Assembly: GCF_046600715.1 (NCBI RefSeq)
Contig: NZ_JBJMAV010000005.1
Coordinates: 186,001 to 250,000 of the forward strand
From: Lysobacter_C viscosus
Lineage (GTDB): Bacteria; Pseudomonadota; Gammaproteobacteria; Xanthomonadales; Xanthomonadaceae
Direction of reading: 5' to 3'
DNA length: 64,000 nucleotides
The first letter of the stretch is position 1. The number at the start of each line of letters is the position of its first letter. The notes below the pieces were generated by a model. That model made no database searches. It worked only from the letters and a program-made list of their open reading frames with translations, and was not told the origin of the DNA. Shown piece by piece: positions 17,317-24,867 of this stretch. Position numbers and translations under genes: made by a program.

Positions 17317-17379
17317 GCCGGGCCGCCAGGCGGGCCACCACATGGTGTGCCCGCAAGCTCTGATTGGACGTCGCGTCGA

Positions 17380-17408
17380 TTGACAGCGACGCCCGGAAGC
17401 GGAACAAT
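17380..17408 (+). promoter_or_regulatory. tRNA-Met promoter
   Basis: TTGACA (17380-17385), 17-bp spacer, AACAAT (17403-17408), 15 bp before the first tRNA base. It is one of the window's few consensus -35 boxes. Confidence 0.6.
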
Positions 17409-17423
17409 TCGCGGTTCACGCGC

Positions 17424-17500
17424 GGCTATGTAGCTCAGCCGGTTAGAGCACAGCACTCATAATGCTGGGGTCGGTGGTTCGAGTCCACCCATAGCCACCA
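17424..17500 (+). tRNA. tRNA-Met (elongator, anticodon CAT)
   Basis: 77 nt with encoded CCA. Acceptor GGCTATG / CATAGCC, D-arm GCTCAGCCGGTTAGAGC, anticodon loop CTCATAA (CAT at 17458-17460) on stem CAGCA/TGCTG, T-arm GGTGG-TTCGAGT-CCACC. The acceptor and overall similarity to the elongator tRNA-Met of E. coli argue against initiator tRNA (G-C base pair 1-72 and D-loop) and against tRNA-Ile(CAU). Confidence 0.97.
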
Positions 17501-17517
17501 CGCGAGCATCCATCGAG

Positions 17518-17541
17518 CCCCGCGCAGCCGCGGGGTTTTTT
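17518..17541 (+). terminator. Intrinsic terminator of tRNA-Met
   Basis: CCCCGCG-cagc-CGCGGGG 7-bp stem followed by six T. Confidence 0.92.
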
Positions 17542-17603
17542 GTGGGCGGATGTCGGGTGTCGCAGCGCCCGTTACTGGCTCGACGATCGTCCTGCAGCCC
17601 GCG

Positions 17604-18692
17604 TCATCGAACGCAGGCCGCGCCCTGCTGCGTCGTTCGGGAGGCTTCGCCCTCGTCCCCGGCCAGGTGTGCGCAGTCCCCGTGCCTGGCCTTGCTCGCA
17701 TACAGGGCGCGGTCGGCTGCCGCCAACAGGTCGCGGTACCGCCCCGGGGCGCTTGCGGCGACGCCGATGCTCACCGTGATGCCGGGTGTCCCGGCGCCGT
17801 GCATGGCCGCCGCGAAGCGCTCCCGGACCCGCGCGGCGACGTCCAGCAGCGCCGGCGCCTCGGCGTGCGTCACCACCATCGCGAACTCGTCGCCGCCCAG
17901 CCGCGCGGCGACATCGGCGCTGGTGGAAACCGCCCGGAGCGACGTGGCCAGCGCGACGAGCACGGCATCGCCCGCGGCGTGGCCCGCCGAGTCGTTGACG
18001 GCCTTGAACCTGTCCAGGTCGATGAGCAGGACACCCACGGTGTGTCCGCGGCGCGCAGACCGTGCCAGTTCCTCCTCCCATCTCGCGGTGAAGGCGCGGC
18101 GGTTCAACAGGCCGGTGAGCGCGTCGGTATTGGCCAGCACCTCCAGCTTCTGCGCCACCTTGTGGTGCTGGTCGGCCTGGCGCCGGGCGGTTTCCACCTC
18201 AAGCCGGGCCGCCTCCTCGCGCTCCAGCGCCGAGGCCAGGTGGATGCGCAGGTCCAGTTGCTCGCGCAGGCTGGCGGCGATCAGTTCCATCGACTCGACC
18301 TGGGCCTGGCTGAGTTCGACCGCACGCGCGCTGGCACCGCAGACGGTGCCGATGGTGACTTCGCCCACCTGGATCGGCACGGCGAAGAAGCTGTGCATTC
18401 CGAGCTTGCGCGCCGGCTCGGTATCGGGGACTTCCTGCACGACGTCGGCACTGTGCACGCGGCCGGCCAGGAACATCGACCGGCACAGCGACTGTCGCCA
18501 TTCCACCCGTCCGCCTTCTTCCACATGGATCGAGCCGGTGTTGAGGCTGAGCACCACGTCCTGCTGCTGGCTGTCCCAGTCGATCGCGGTGATGAACGAG
18601 GTTTCCATGCCGGTCAGGTGCTGGATGAGTTTCAGCAGCGGACGGCCGGTGTCGGCGAGCAGGTCGTCGGAGCGTGGTTGCAAGACGGTCAT
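17604..18692 (-). CDS. GAF-GGDEF diguanylate cyclase
   Basis: 362 aa. Predicted to make c-di-GMP in the cytosol in response to a signal sensed by its GAF domain (res ~15-165). A helical linker (res ~165-195, rich in E/R/A) joins it to a GGDEF domain (~195-350) with NTDALTGLLNRRAF, LLIDLDRFKAVND and an intact active-site GGDEF. The RxxD product-inhibition site is lost: the position five residues before GGDEF reads TSAD. ATG was chosen at MTVLQPRSDD; the open frame further upstream is low-complexity. No membrane segment. Confidence 0.88.
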   Translation of the reverse strand: MTVLQPRSDDLLADTGRPLLKLIQHLTGMETSFITAIDWDSQQQDVVLSLNTGSIHVEEGGRVEWRQSLCRSMFLAGRVHSADVVQEVPDTEPARKLGMHSFFAVPIQVGEVTIGTVCGASARAVELSQAQVESMELIAASLREQLDLRIHLASALEREEAARLEVETARRQADQHHKVAQKLEVLANTDALTGLLNRRAFTARWEEELARSARRGHTVGVLLIDLDRFKAVNDSAGHAAGDAVLVALATSLRAVSTSADVAARLGGDEFAMVVTHAEAPALLDVAARVRERFAAAMHGAGTPGITVSIGVAASAPGRYRDLLAAADRALYASKARHGDCAHLAGDEGEASRTTQQGAACVR

Positions 18693-19001
18693 CGTTCGGC
18701 TTCCGGTTCCAAACCTGGTGAAGGCCCCGGGCAGGGGGCGACCCGCCATGCCGCGACGGCTGGGACTGCAGCCGCTGCAAAGCCCGTGCCATGTGCCTTC
18801 GGACTGTACCGGAGGGGGCGGGCCAGAAGCCCTCGGAGTGTCCCCATGTCCGCGGGACGGTGTGTCCCGGTGCCTGCATGGGGCGTCAGGTGATGCGGTG
18901 CGACGGGTGCCAGGCCCGGGGCGCGGCGGCTTGTGGGCGTCCACGGGGCGTGGCAGAGTCGGGCACAGTGACGCAAGTCAAATGATCCAGGAGTCCGCAT
19001 C
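18693..19001. other. 309-bp divergent intergenic region, GGDEF gene / rppH
   Basis: No gene, RNA or convincing promoter motif was recognised. AGGAG (18989-18993) is the rppH ribosome binding site. The region is G/C rich with no obvious repeats. Confidence 0.4.
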
Positions 19002-19610
19002 GTGATCGATCCGGACGGTTACCGACCCAATGTCGGCATCGTGCTGATGCACCCTGACGGACGCCTGTTCTGGGCGCGCCGGGTGCACCGCGACGGGTGG
19101 CAGTTCCCGCAGGGCGGGATGAACACCGACGAGACCCCGGTGGAAGCGATGTACCGGGAGCTCCGCGAGGAAACCGGGCTGCTGCCCCAGCATGTCGAAG
19201 TGCTCGGCGCGACCCCGGGCTGGCTGCGCTACCGGCTGCCGCAGCGCGCCATCCGCCGCAACGACCGGCTGGTGTGCATCGGCCAGAAGCAGGTGTGGTT
19301 CCTGTTGCGCCTGACCGGCCAGGAGTCCGACCTGCGGCTGGACCTGACCGAAAAACCCGAGTTCGACCATTGGCGCTGGGTGGACTTCTGGTACCCCCTC
19401 GAGCACGTGGTGGTGTTCAAGCGCGGCGTCTATTCGCGGGCGCTGCGCCACCTGGCGCCGGCGGCGCGGCGGGTGGCCGGGCCGCAGGCGGTGCCGACCC
19501 CCTTACCGGAAGTCCGCCCGGCCGGCTCAGGCTGGAACCGGTCACGCGTCCGGTCCGGGGACAGGGACGGCGAGCGGCCCCGTACGCCCGCCACGCGCGC
19601 GCCGGACTGA
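19002..19610 (+). CDS. rppH: RNA pyrophosphohydrolase
   Basis: 202 aa. Removes pyrophosphate from 5'-triphosphate RNA, triggering RNase E decay. The Nudix box is intact: GGMNTDETPVEAMYRELREE followed by TGL. The family core ends near residue 160; the extra Arg/Pro-rich tail (~165-202) is longer than in E. coli RppH (176 aa). GTG start chosen for the AGGAG 9 bp upstream and the family opening VIDPDGYRPNVGI. Confidence 0.95.
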   Translation: MIDPDGYRPNVGIVLMHPDGRLFWARRVHRDGWQFPQGGMNTDETPVEAMYRELREETGLLPQHVEVLGATPGWLRYRLPQRAIRRNDRLVCIGQKQVWFLLRLTGQESDLRLDLTEKPEFDHWRWVDFWYPLEHVVVFKRGVYSRALRHLAPAARRVAGPQAVPTPLPEVRPAGSGWNRSRVRSGDRDGERPRTPATRAPD

Positions 19611-19638
19611 ACCCTCCCGGGGGCTCTCTCCCTGTTAA

Positions 19639-19667
19639 TTGACAATCATTCGCATTGAGTGTGGAAT
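19639..19667 (+). promoter_or_regulatory. Promoter of bfd with overlapping Fur box
   Basis: TTGACA (19639-19644), 17-bp spacer, TGGAAT (19662-19667). The segment TGACAATCATTCGCA (19640-19654) fits the 7-1-7 Fur model TGATAATnATTATCA at 11 of 14 positions and covers the -35 box, so iron repression is expected. Confidence 0.65.
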
Positions 19668-19709
19668 GGCCCTGCAGCCGCCGAGGCTGCCTTCGAACGG
19701 GTCTTGCGC

Positions 19710-19913
19710 ATGTACGTATGCATCTGCAATGGGGTCACCGAGCGTGACATCCGCCAGGCCGCCGAGGCCGGCTGCCGGAGCCTCCCGGAACTGACCATGC
19801 GCACCGGTGCCGGCGCCAACTGTGGCAGCTGCGTGGACATGGCCGCGTCGTTGCTGGACGAGGCTCGGGGCCTGCGCGAACTGCCCCTGCCGCTGCTCCA
19901 GCACGCCGCCTGA
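19710..19913 (+). CDS. bfd: Bacterioferritin-associated ferredoxin
   Basis: 67 aa. Small [2Fe-2S] protein that docks on bacterioferritin and donates electrons to release stored iron. The ligand pattern CxC (MYVCICNGVTERDI) plus NCGSC fits the BFD-like domain. Start at MYVCICN, the family N terminus. A Fur box/promoter lies 43-71 bp upstream and bfr follows 127 bp downstream, matching iron starvation release. Confidence 0.94.
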   Translation: MYVCICNGVTERDIRQAAEAGCRSLPELTMRTGAGANCGSCVDMAASLLDEARGLRELPLPLLQHAA

Positions 19914-20002
19914 TACGCCACCCGCGAGCACCCGGCGCCCTGCTACGGCCGTTGGCCGCCATTTGCATTCGATTCGCGTTCCGTCGCCAATTGCCTCCCC
20001 GC

Positions 20003-20010
20003 GTTAAAGT
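20003..20010 (+). promoter_or_regulatory. putative -10 of bfr (GTTAAAGT)
   Basis: Variant of the recurrent GCTARAMT element, 30 bp before the bfr ATG; suggests bfr has its own promoter apart from the Fur-box promoter of bfd. Confidence 0.4.
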
Positions 20011-20040
20011 CCCGGCCCTCCCCGCATTCCGGAGCACGCC

Positions 20041-20511
20041 ATGAAGGGCGACGCCAAGGTCATCGAATTCCTCAACAAGGCGCTCTACAACGAGCTGACC
20101 GCGATCAACCAGTACTTCCTGCACGCCAAGATGCTGAAGAACTGGGGCCTGAAGGATCTCGCCGACCACGAGTACCACGAGTCGATCGACGAGATGAAGC
20201 ACGCCGACCAGCTGTCCGAGCGGATCCTGTTCCTCGACGGCCTGCCGAATTTCCAGGCGCTGGGCAAGCTGCGCATCGGCGAGAACCCGCGCGAGGTGCT
20301 CGATGCCGACCTGGCCCTTGAGCTCGAGGCGTTGCCGGTGCTGCGCGATGCGATCAAGCACTGCGAGAGCGTGAGCGACTTCGTCAGCCGCAAGCTGTTT
20401 GCCGACATCCTCGAGTCGGAGGAAGAGCACGTCGACTGGATCGAGACCCAGCTGGCGCTGATCGAGCGCATCGGCGAGCAGAACTACCTGGCCCAGCAGC
20501 TGGAAGGCTGA
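20041..20511 (+). CDS. bfr: Bacterioferritin
   Basis: 156 aa, full length. Forms a 24-mer that oxidises and stores iron. All ferroxidase ligands are in canonical places (Glu18, Glu51, His54, Glu94, Glu127, His130), and Met52, the axial haem ligand, is present, so this is the haem-binding active type. A GGAG lies 9 bp before ATG. REP elements start 9 bp after its stop. Confidence 0.97.
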   Translation: MKGDAKVIEFLNKALYNELTAINQYFLHAKMLKNWGLKDLADHEYHESIDEMKHADQLSERILFLDGLPNFQALGKLRIGENPREVLDADLALELEALPVLRDAIKHCESVSDFVSRKLFADILESEEEHVDWIETQLALIERIGEQNYLAQQLEG

Positions 20512-20519
20512 GCCCATCT

Positions 20520-20673
20520 GTAGGAGCGGCTTCAGCCGCGATTGCCTGCTGGATGCCGTGTCAGCGACGCCAGTTGCGACCTTGGGGACGAGGTCTTGCG
20601 GAGTTCGCGACTCACGTCGCTGCTGGGACGCAGCCTCTACGGCTGGATCTGATCGCGGCTGAAGCCGCTCCTA
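20520..20673. repeat. REP cluster between bfr and the DUF4126 gene
   Basis: Type A unit forward (20520-20541, GTAGGAGCGGCTTCAGCCGC), a degenerate type B unit reversed (20605-20629) and type A reversed (20653-20673). The last includes the DUF4126 stop codon. Confidence 0.85.
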
Positions 20674-21255
20674 TAGGCTGCTCGCGGGCTTCCGGCCCAG
20701 TCGCGAGAGCGCGCGCCACACCCACCAGACCAGCACGGCGATCAGCGCGCTGGTCAGCACCGCCAGGCCCAGCGCCAGCCACGGATAACTGAAAACCAGC
20801 GCCAGCGCGCCCACCACCGCCACGTCTTCGGCGGCCGACGCGGCCACGTTGCTGACCGGCTCGGGCGACGTGTTGACCAGCACGCGGCTGCCGGCCTTCA
20901 GCACGTGGCTGGCCAGTGCCGCACCGGCGCCCGTGGCCAGCATGCCGGCACCCAGCTCGCCATCGGGCGAGATCGACGCGGCGGCCAGGAACGCCCCGGC
21001 GGGCACTCGCAGCAACGTGTGCATCAGGTCCCAGCCCGAGTCGACGCCGGGGATCTTGTCGGCGAAGAATTCCACCGCGGCCAGTACGCCCGAAACCCCG
21101 ACCACCCACCACGACTGGGCGGCCTGGAGCGCGGGTGGCAGGTCGAGCCAGCCCAGTGCGCCGGCCAGTCCCACCCCGAACACGGTCAGGTACACGCGCA
21201 TGCCCGCCAACCAGGCGAGCACGACGCCAACTGCGAACAGGTGCGCATCAGACAT
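20671..21255 (-). CDS. DUF4126 inner-membrane protein
   Basis: 194 aa with about five hydrophobic segments (from FAVGVVLAWLAGMRVYLTVF to the C-terminal LTSALIAVLVWWVW). Matches the DUF4126 family by its FFADKIPGVDSGWDLMHTLLR segment and the later GSRVLVNTSPEPVSN motif. Function unknown. The TAG stop is supplied by the head of a reversed REP unit, so the REP has landed on the gene end. Confidence 0.8.
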   Translation of the reverse strand: MSDAHLFAVGVVLAWLAGMRVYLTVFGVGLAGALGWLDLPPALQAAQSWWVVGVSGVLAAVEFFADKIPGVDSGWDLMHTLLRVPAGAFLAAASISPDGELGAGMLATGAGAALASHVLKAGSRVLVNTSPEPVSNVAASAAEDVAVVGALALVFSYPWLALGLAVLTSALIAVLVWWVWRALSRLGRKPASSL

Positions 21256-21266
21256 GGCGGCTTCCG

Positions 21267-21274
21267 GCTAGACT
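21267..21274 (+). promoter_or_regulatory. putative -10 of the DUF6776-bactofilin operon (GCTAGACT)
   Basis: Identical to the glmS and CHCC-gene elements; 62 bp before the ATG at 21337. Confidence 0.4.
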
Positions 21275-21336
21275 CGGGCCCGAGTATATGGGGAGCCGGC
21301 CGATTCCAGAGCCGGCAGCACGACGGCAGTGGGGAT

Positions 21337-22062
21337 ATGAGCAAACCGACCAGGGCGCCGCCAACGCGCTTCGTCATCGTGCCGGACCGTCCGGCGCCGT
21401 CGCGCCTGCGCCGCTGGATGTGGCCGCTGGCGTGGCTGGGTTCGATCGGGGCCGCGTGTGCGGGCACGGTGCAGCTGACCGTGGCGAACCTGCCGGCGCT
21501 CGTGGCCGAGATGGATGCGAACGCACGCGAGTTGCAGCAGGCCCGCGATGCCAACCGGCACCTGCGGCAGCGCGAAGCGGTGTTGGAAAGGTCGGACCAG
21601 ATCAGCCGCGTGGCCAACCAGGAAATGCAGGGCGCCCTGGCCGAGCGCGACGACCAGATCGCCGCCTTGCGCGCCGACGTGGCGTTCTATGAGCGGCTGG
21701 TGGGCGCGACCGAGCCGCGCAAGGGGCTGGCCGTGCATTCGGCGGCGTTTTCGCGCGAGCCCGGGGGCAGCTGGCGCTACCGCATCGTCCTGACCCAGAC
21801 CCGGGACCGCAACGCGGTCAGCCATGGCCAATTGAAGTTCGCCCTGGAAGGCGTACAGGGCGGGCAGCTCGCGCGGGTGGGCTGGGACCGCCTGCACCAG
21901 GCCGAATCGGCCCCCGCGCAGGGCTATTCGTTCCGCTACTTCCAGCAATTGCGCGGCAGCGTGATGCTGCCCGAGGGCTTCACCCCGCAGCGGGTGCGCG
22001 TGTACCTGCGCGGCGACGGCGCCGCGCACGAGCAGACCCTGCCCTGGGGCGCGGCCGGTTGA
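21337..22062 (+). CDS. DUF6776-like bitopic coiled-coil protein, copy 1
   Basis: 241 aa. One weak N-terminal membrane segment (~27-50), a coiled coil (~55-120, QQARDANRHLRQREAVLERS) and a C-terminal beta-rich domain with FRYFQQLRGSVMLPEGF. The core RSDQISR, LAERD, LRADVAFYERLVGAT is shared with the gene after the bactofilin, so the two are paralogues. Expected topology is cytosolic N terminus and periplasmic C domain. Function unknown; TM-coiled-coil-beta layout recalls MreC-like scaffolds. ATG set at MSKPTRAPPTRF. Confidence 0.75.
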   Translation: MSKPTRAPPTRFVIVPDRPAPSRLRRWMWPLAWLGSIGAACAGTVQLTVANLPALVAEMDANARELQQARDANRHLRQREAVLERSDQISRVANQEMQGALAERDDQIAALRADVAFYERLVGATEPRKGLAVHSAAFSREPGGSWRYRIVLTQTRDRNAVSHGQLKFALEGVQGGQLARVGWDRLHQAESAPAQGYSFRYFQQLRGSVMLPEGFTPQRVRVYLRGDGAAHEQTLPWGAAG

Positions 22063-22096
22063 GGCCACCACCATCCATTCCATCGAAGGACCCGGC

Positions 22097-22522
22097 ATGT
22101 TCAAGCACAAGGCACTCCCCGAAGACGTCACCGTCGACACGCTCATCGGCAAGCAGACGGTCTTCCATGGCGACCTGCATTTCCGCGGCGGGCTGTACGT
22201 CGAAGGCCGGGTGGTCGGCCGACTGATCGCCGAAGACGGTTCCGACGCGCGACTGACCCTGGCCGAAGGCGGCCACATCGAAGGCGAGATCCGCGCGCCG
22301 GTGGTGGTGATCAATGGCCGACTCGACGGCGACGTGCATGCCGCCACGCGGGTGGAACTGGCGCCCAAGGCGCGGGTGGTGGGCAATGTCCATTACCAGG
22401 TGGTGGAGATGTCCGCCGGTGCCGTCCTGACCGGTCGCCTGATCCACGCCGATACGGTCGCGTCCGGGGACGTCGAGGCGGCAGCCGGCACTGAACCGCA
22501 CGCCCTCCACCGCGCCGCCTGA
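22097..22522 (+). CDS. Bactofilin (polymer-forming cytoskeletal protein)
   Basis: 141 aa. A single bactofilin beta-helix domain (res ~15-125) of hexapeptide-like turns (FRGGLYVEGRVVGRLIAEDG, INGRLDGDVHAATRVELAPK), flanked by short termini. Bactofilins self-assemble without nucleotide into filaments that localise peptidoglycan enzymes or other envelope proteins. GAAGGA lies 11-16 bp before ATG. It is placed exactly between two paralogous membrane coiled-coil genes with 34-50 bp gaps, suggesting a shared complex. Confidence 0.92.
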   Translation: MFKHKALPEDVTVDTLIGKQTVFHGDLHFRGGLYVEGRVVGRLIAEDGSDARLTLAEGGHIEGEIRAPVVVINGRLDGDVHAATRVELAPKARVVGNVHYQVVEMSAGAVLTGRLIHADTVASGDVEAAAGTEPHALHRAA

Positions 22523-22572
22523 ACACCGGTAGCGGGTTGACGCGGCGGCGGCCGCCTCCTATATCGAATGGG

Positions 22573-23388
22573 ATGACCGACCGCGACGAACCCGGCCCCG
22601 CCGACGGCCCCGCCGAGGGGCACACCGATCCACCCGCTGCTGCCCATCCCCTCGAAGGCCCCCCGCCCACCAGCGGCGGCCGCACGGTGCTGGTGGTGGT
22701 GTTCCTGATGGCGCTGGCGTTCGGACTGTGGGGCGCATGGCGGGTGCTGGTCCCGGGATCGGGGGATGTCCACGCACGACTGGCAGCGAGCGAGCGCGAG
22801 CGCGGCAGCCTGCGCGAACAACTCGACCAGGCCCAGCAGCAGGTCGCCACGCTGGGTCGATCGGACCAGATCAGCCGGGATGCGAACCGCGACCTGCAGG
22901 GCACCCTGGCCGAGCGCGACGAGGAGATCGCCGGCCTGCGCGCCGACGTCGCGTTCTACGAGCGCCTAGTCGGGGCCACCTCGCAGCGACGCGGCCTGAC
23001 CGTCCATGCGATCCGCATGCAGCCGCAGAACGGCACCGCCTGGCACTTCGCCTCCACGCTGACCCAGAACCTCAACCGCGGCGGCATCAGCACCGGCCGG
23101 GTGACGATCTCGATCGAGGGCACGCGCAACGGCCGCCTGCAGACACTGGACTGGAGCGAACTGCGCCAGCAGGAAGGTGCCCCGGGTGTCGAATACTCCT
23201 TCAAGTACTTCCAGCAGGTGGAGGGCGACGTGTTCCTGCCGGCCGACTTCACGCCGGTAAGGGTCACCGTGCGGCTGGTGCCGCGGACGGGTGCGGCCCA
23301 GGAGGAATCCTTCACCTGGGCGGAGGCTGCGCCGGAAGGCGACCGCATGCAGGACGGCAACCCGGGGCGGGGCGCGGGCGCGGCTTGA
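22573..23388 (+). CDS. DUF6776-like bitopic coiled-coil protein, copy 2
   Basis: 271 aa. Pro/Gly-rich cytosolic tail (res 1-37), clear membrane span (TVLVVVFLMALAFGLWGAW, ~38-56), coiled coil (~70-130) and beta-rich C domain with KYFQQVEGDVFLPADF. The shared core RSDQISRDAN / LAERDEEIAGLRADVAFYER marks it as paralogue of the gene at 21337. ATG at MTDRDEP is preferred to a TTG 36 nt upstream. Likely a membrane partner of the bactofilin; function unknown. Confidence 0.75.
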   Translation: MTDRDEPGPADGPAEGHTDPPAAAHPLEGPPPTSGGRTVLVVVFLMALAFGLWGAWRVLVPGSGDVHARLAASERERGSLREQLDQAQQQVATLGRSDQISRDANRDLQGTLAERDEEIAGLRADVAFYERLVGATSQRRGLTVHAIRMQPQNGTAWHFASTLTQNLNRGGISTGRVTISIEGTRNGRLQTLDWSELRQQEGAPGVEYSFKYFQQVEGDVFLPADFTPVRVTVRLVPRTGAAQEESFTWAEAAPEGDRMQDGNPGRGAGAA

Positions 23389-23419
23389 ACGGGCGGCCCT
23401 TGGCCCCCATCCTGAGCGG

Positions 23420-23797
23420 ATGGAGACCACCCCGCTGCCGACCCTCACGCCCGACTACCAGTCGATCGATGCCCCCCTGTCCTTCACCTCCGCGGCCGCC
23501 TCCAAGGTCCGGCAGCTGATCCAGGAGGAGGGCAACGACGCGCTCAAGCTGCGCGTGTTCATCCAGGGCGGCGGCTGCTCGGGGTTCCAGTACGGCTTCG
23601 AATTCGACGAGGCCCAGGGCGAGGACGACCTGGCGGTGCACACCGACGGGGTCACCCTGCTGGTCGACCCGCTGAGCCTGCAGTACCTGATGGGCGCGGA
23701 AGTCGACTACAGCGAAAGCCTGCACGGCGCGCAGTTCGTCATCCGCAACCCGAACGCGAAGACCACCTGCGGCTGCGGGTCGTCGTTCTCGGCGTGA
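23420..23797 (+). CDS. erpA: Iron-sulfur cluster insertion protein ErpA
   Basis: 125 aa, A-type Fe-S carrier that delivers clusters to apoproteins. The three ligand cysteines are visible in GGGCSGFQYGF and TTCGCGSSFS. The N-terminal METTPLPTLTPDYQ extension is family-typical. nudC starts 10 bp after its stop, so the two are likely co-transcribed with the DUF6776-bactofilin genes. Confidence 0.95.
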   Translation: METTPLPTLTPDYQSIDAPLSFTSAAASKVRQLIQEEGNDALKLRVFIQGGGCSGFQYGFEFDEAQGEDDLAVHTDGVTLLVDPLSLQYLMGAEVDYSESLHGAQFVIRNPNAKTTCGCGSSFSA

Positions 23798-23807
23798 AGC
23801 ACGCACC

Positions 23808-24833
23808 GTGACGCCAGCAGGCGGCCCGTTCGCCTTCATCCCCGGCTGTGGTCCCGACGCCGCACCCGCCAGTGCGCTGGACCGTGCCGACCATCTGCGC
23901 GACGACGACGACGCCCTGGCCGCGCTCTGGGAACGCGGCCGCGTGTTGCTGCTCGATGGTGACGGCGCCCTGGGCGATGACGACGGCCAGCCGCTGGAAT
24001 TGACCGGTCGCGACGTCACCGAGGGGCCTGGCGGCGTGGGCGCGGCGGTGTTGCTGGGCCTTGATGCGGAGGGTCGGGGCTGGTTCGCGTTGGACGCGGC
24101 GCTGTCGGCGGTGGCCGCGCCCCGCACCGTCGACCTGCGCACCGCGGCGGCCACCTGGCCGGCGCGCGACGCCGCCGCCTTTGCCCAGGCGCGCGCGCTG
24201 CAGGGTTGGCGCCGCCGCCACCGCTTCTGCGGCACCTGCGGGGGCGAGGTCGCCATGCGGCGTGCCGGCTGGCTCGGACGCTGCCAGGCCTGTGGCCTGG
24301 ACCACTACCCGCGCACCGACCCGGCGGTGATCGTGGCCGTCAGCGACGGTGCCCGCCTGCTGCTGGGTCGCCAGTCCAGCTGGCCGGCCCGGCGCTATTC
24401 GGTGATCGCCGGCTTCGTCGAACCCGGCGAGTCGCTGGAGCAGGCCGTCGCGCGCGAGGTGCTGGAGGAAACCGGATTGCACGTGCGCCGCTGCCGTTAC
24501 CTGGCATCGCAGCCGTGGCCGTTCCCCGGCGCGCTGATGCTGGGCTTCTCGGCTGAAGCCGAGCCGGCGGAACCGCAGGTGGGCATCGAGCTGGAGGACG
24601 CGCGCTGGTTCGACGCCGCGCAGATCCGTGCCGCGGCCGCACGCGAGCACGCCGCGGGCAGCGGGGATGACGCCGACGATGCTGACGACGGGCCGCTGCT
24701 GTCCTCGCCGATCTCGATCGCGCGCTGGCTGATCGAGCAGTGGCTGGCGGGGGTCGAGCGCGACGTGCCCGGCCTGGACCAGGGCGGCAGCCCGACTTCG
24801 AACGGTCCCGGCGAAGCCGGAACCTCGCGCTAG
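23808..24833 (+). CDS. nudC: NAD+/NADH diphosphatase (NAD-cap decapping)
   Basis: 341 aa. Hydrolyses NAD(H) to NMN(H) and AMP and removes NAD caps from RNA. A zinc ribbon (FCGTCGGE...CQACGLDHYPR) precedes an intact Nudix box (GFVEPGESLEQAVAREVLEE) and the NUDT12/NudC-specific SQPWPFPGALMLGF. Longer than E. coli NudC (257 aa) by an N-terminal substrate domain and an acidic insert (SGDDADDADDG). GTG start 10 bp after erpA. The stop overlaps the putative -10 of ampE. Confidence 0.94.
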   Translation: MTPAGGPFAFIPGCGPDAAPASALDRADHLRDDDDALAALWERGRVLLLDGDGALGDDDGQPLELTGRDVTEGPGGVGAAVLLGLDAEGRGWFALDAALSAVAAPRTVDLRTAAATWPARDAAAFAQARALQGWRRRHRFCGTCGGEVAMRRAGWLGRCQACGLDHYPRTDPAVIVAVSDGARLLLGRQSSWPARRYSVIAGFVEPGESLEQAVAREVLEETGLHVRRCRYLASQPWPFPGALMLGFSAEAEPAEPQVGIELEDARWFDAAQIRAAAAREHAAGSGDDADDADDGPLLSSPISIARWLIEQWLAGVERDVPGLDQGGSPTSNGPGEAGTSR

Positions 24834-24836
24834 AAT
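24829..24836 (+). promoter_or_regulatory. putative -10 of ampE (GCTAGAAT) overlapping the nudC stop
   Basis: GCTAGAAT; the TAG at 24831-24833 is the nudC stop codon. 31 bp before the ampE ATG. Confidence 0.5.
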
Positions 24837-24867
24837 CCGACGGCCCGCCCCCGCACAGGAATCCGTA

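Noticed and set aside
17424..17500. tRNA-Ile(CAU) or initiator tRNA-Met
   Set aside because: Acceptor and arms match the elongator tRNA-Met; initiator-specific base pairs are not seen.
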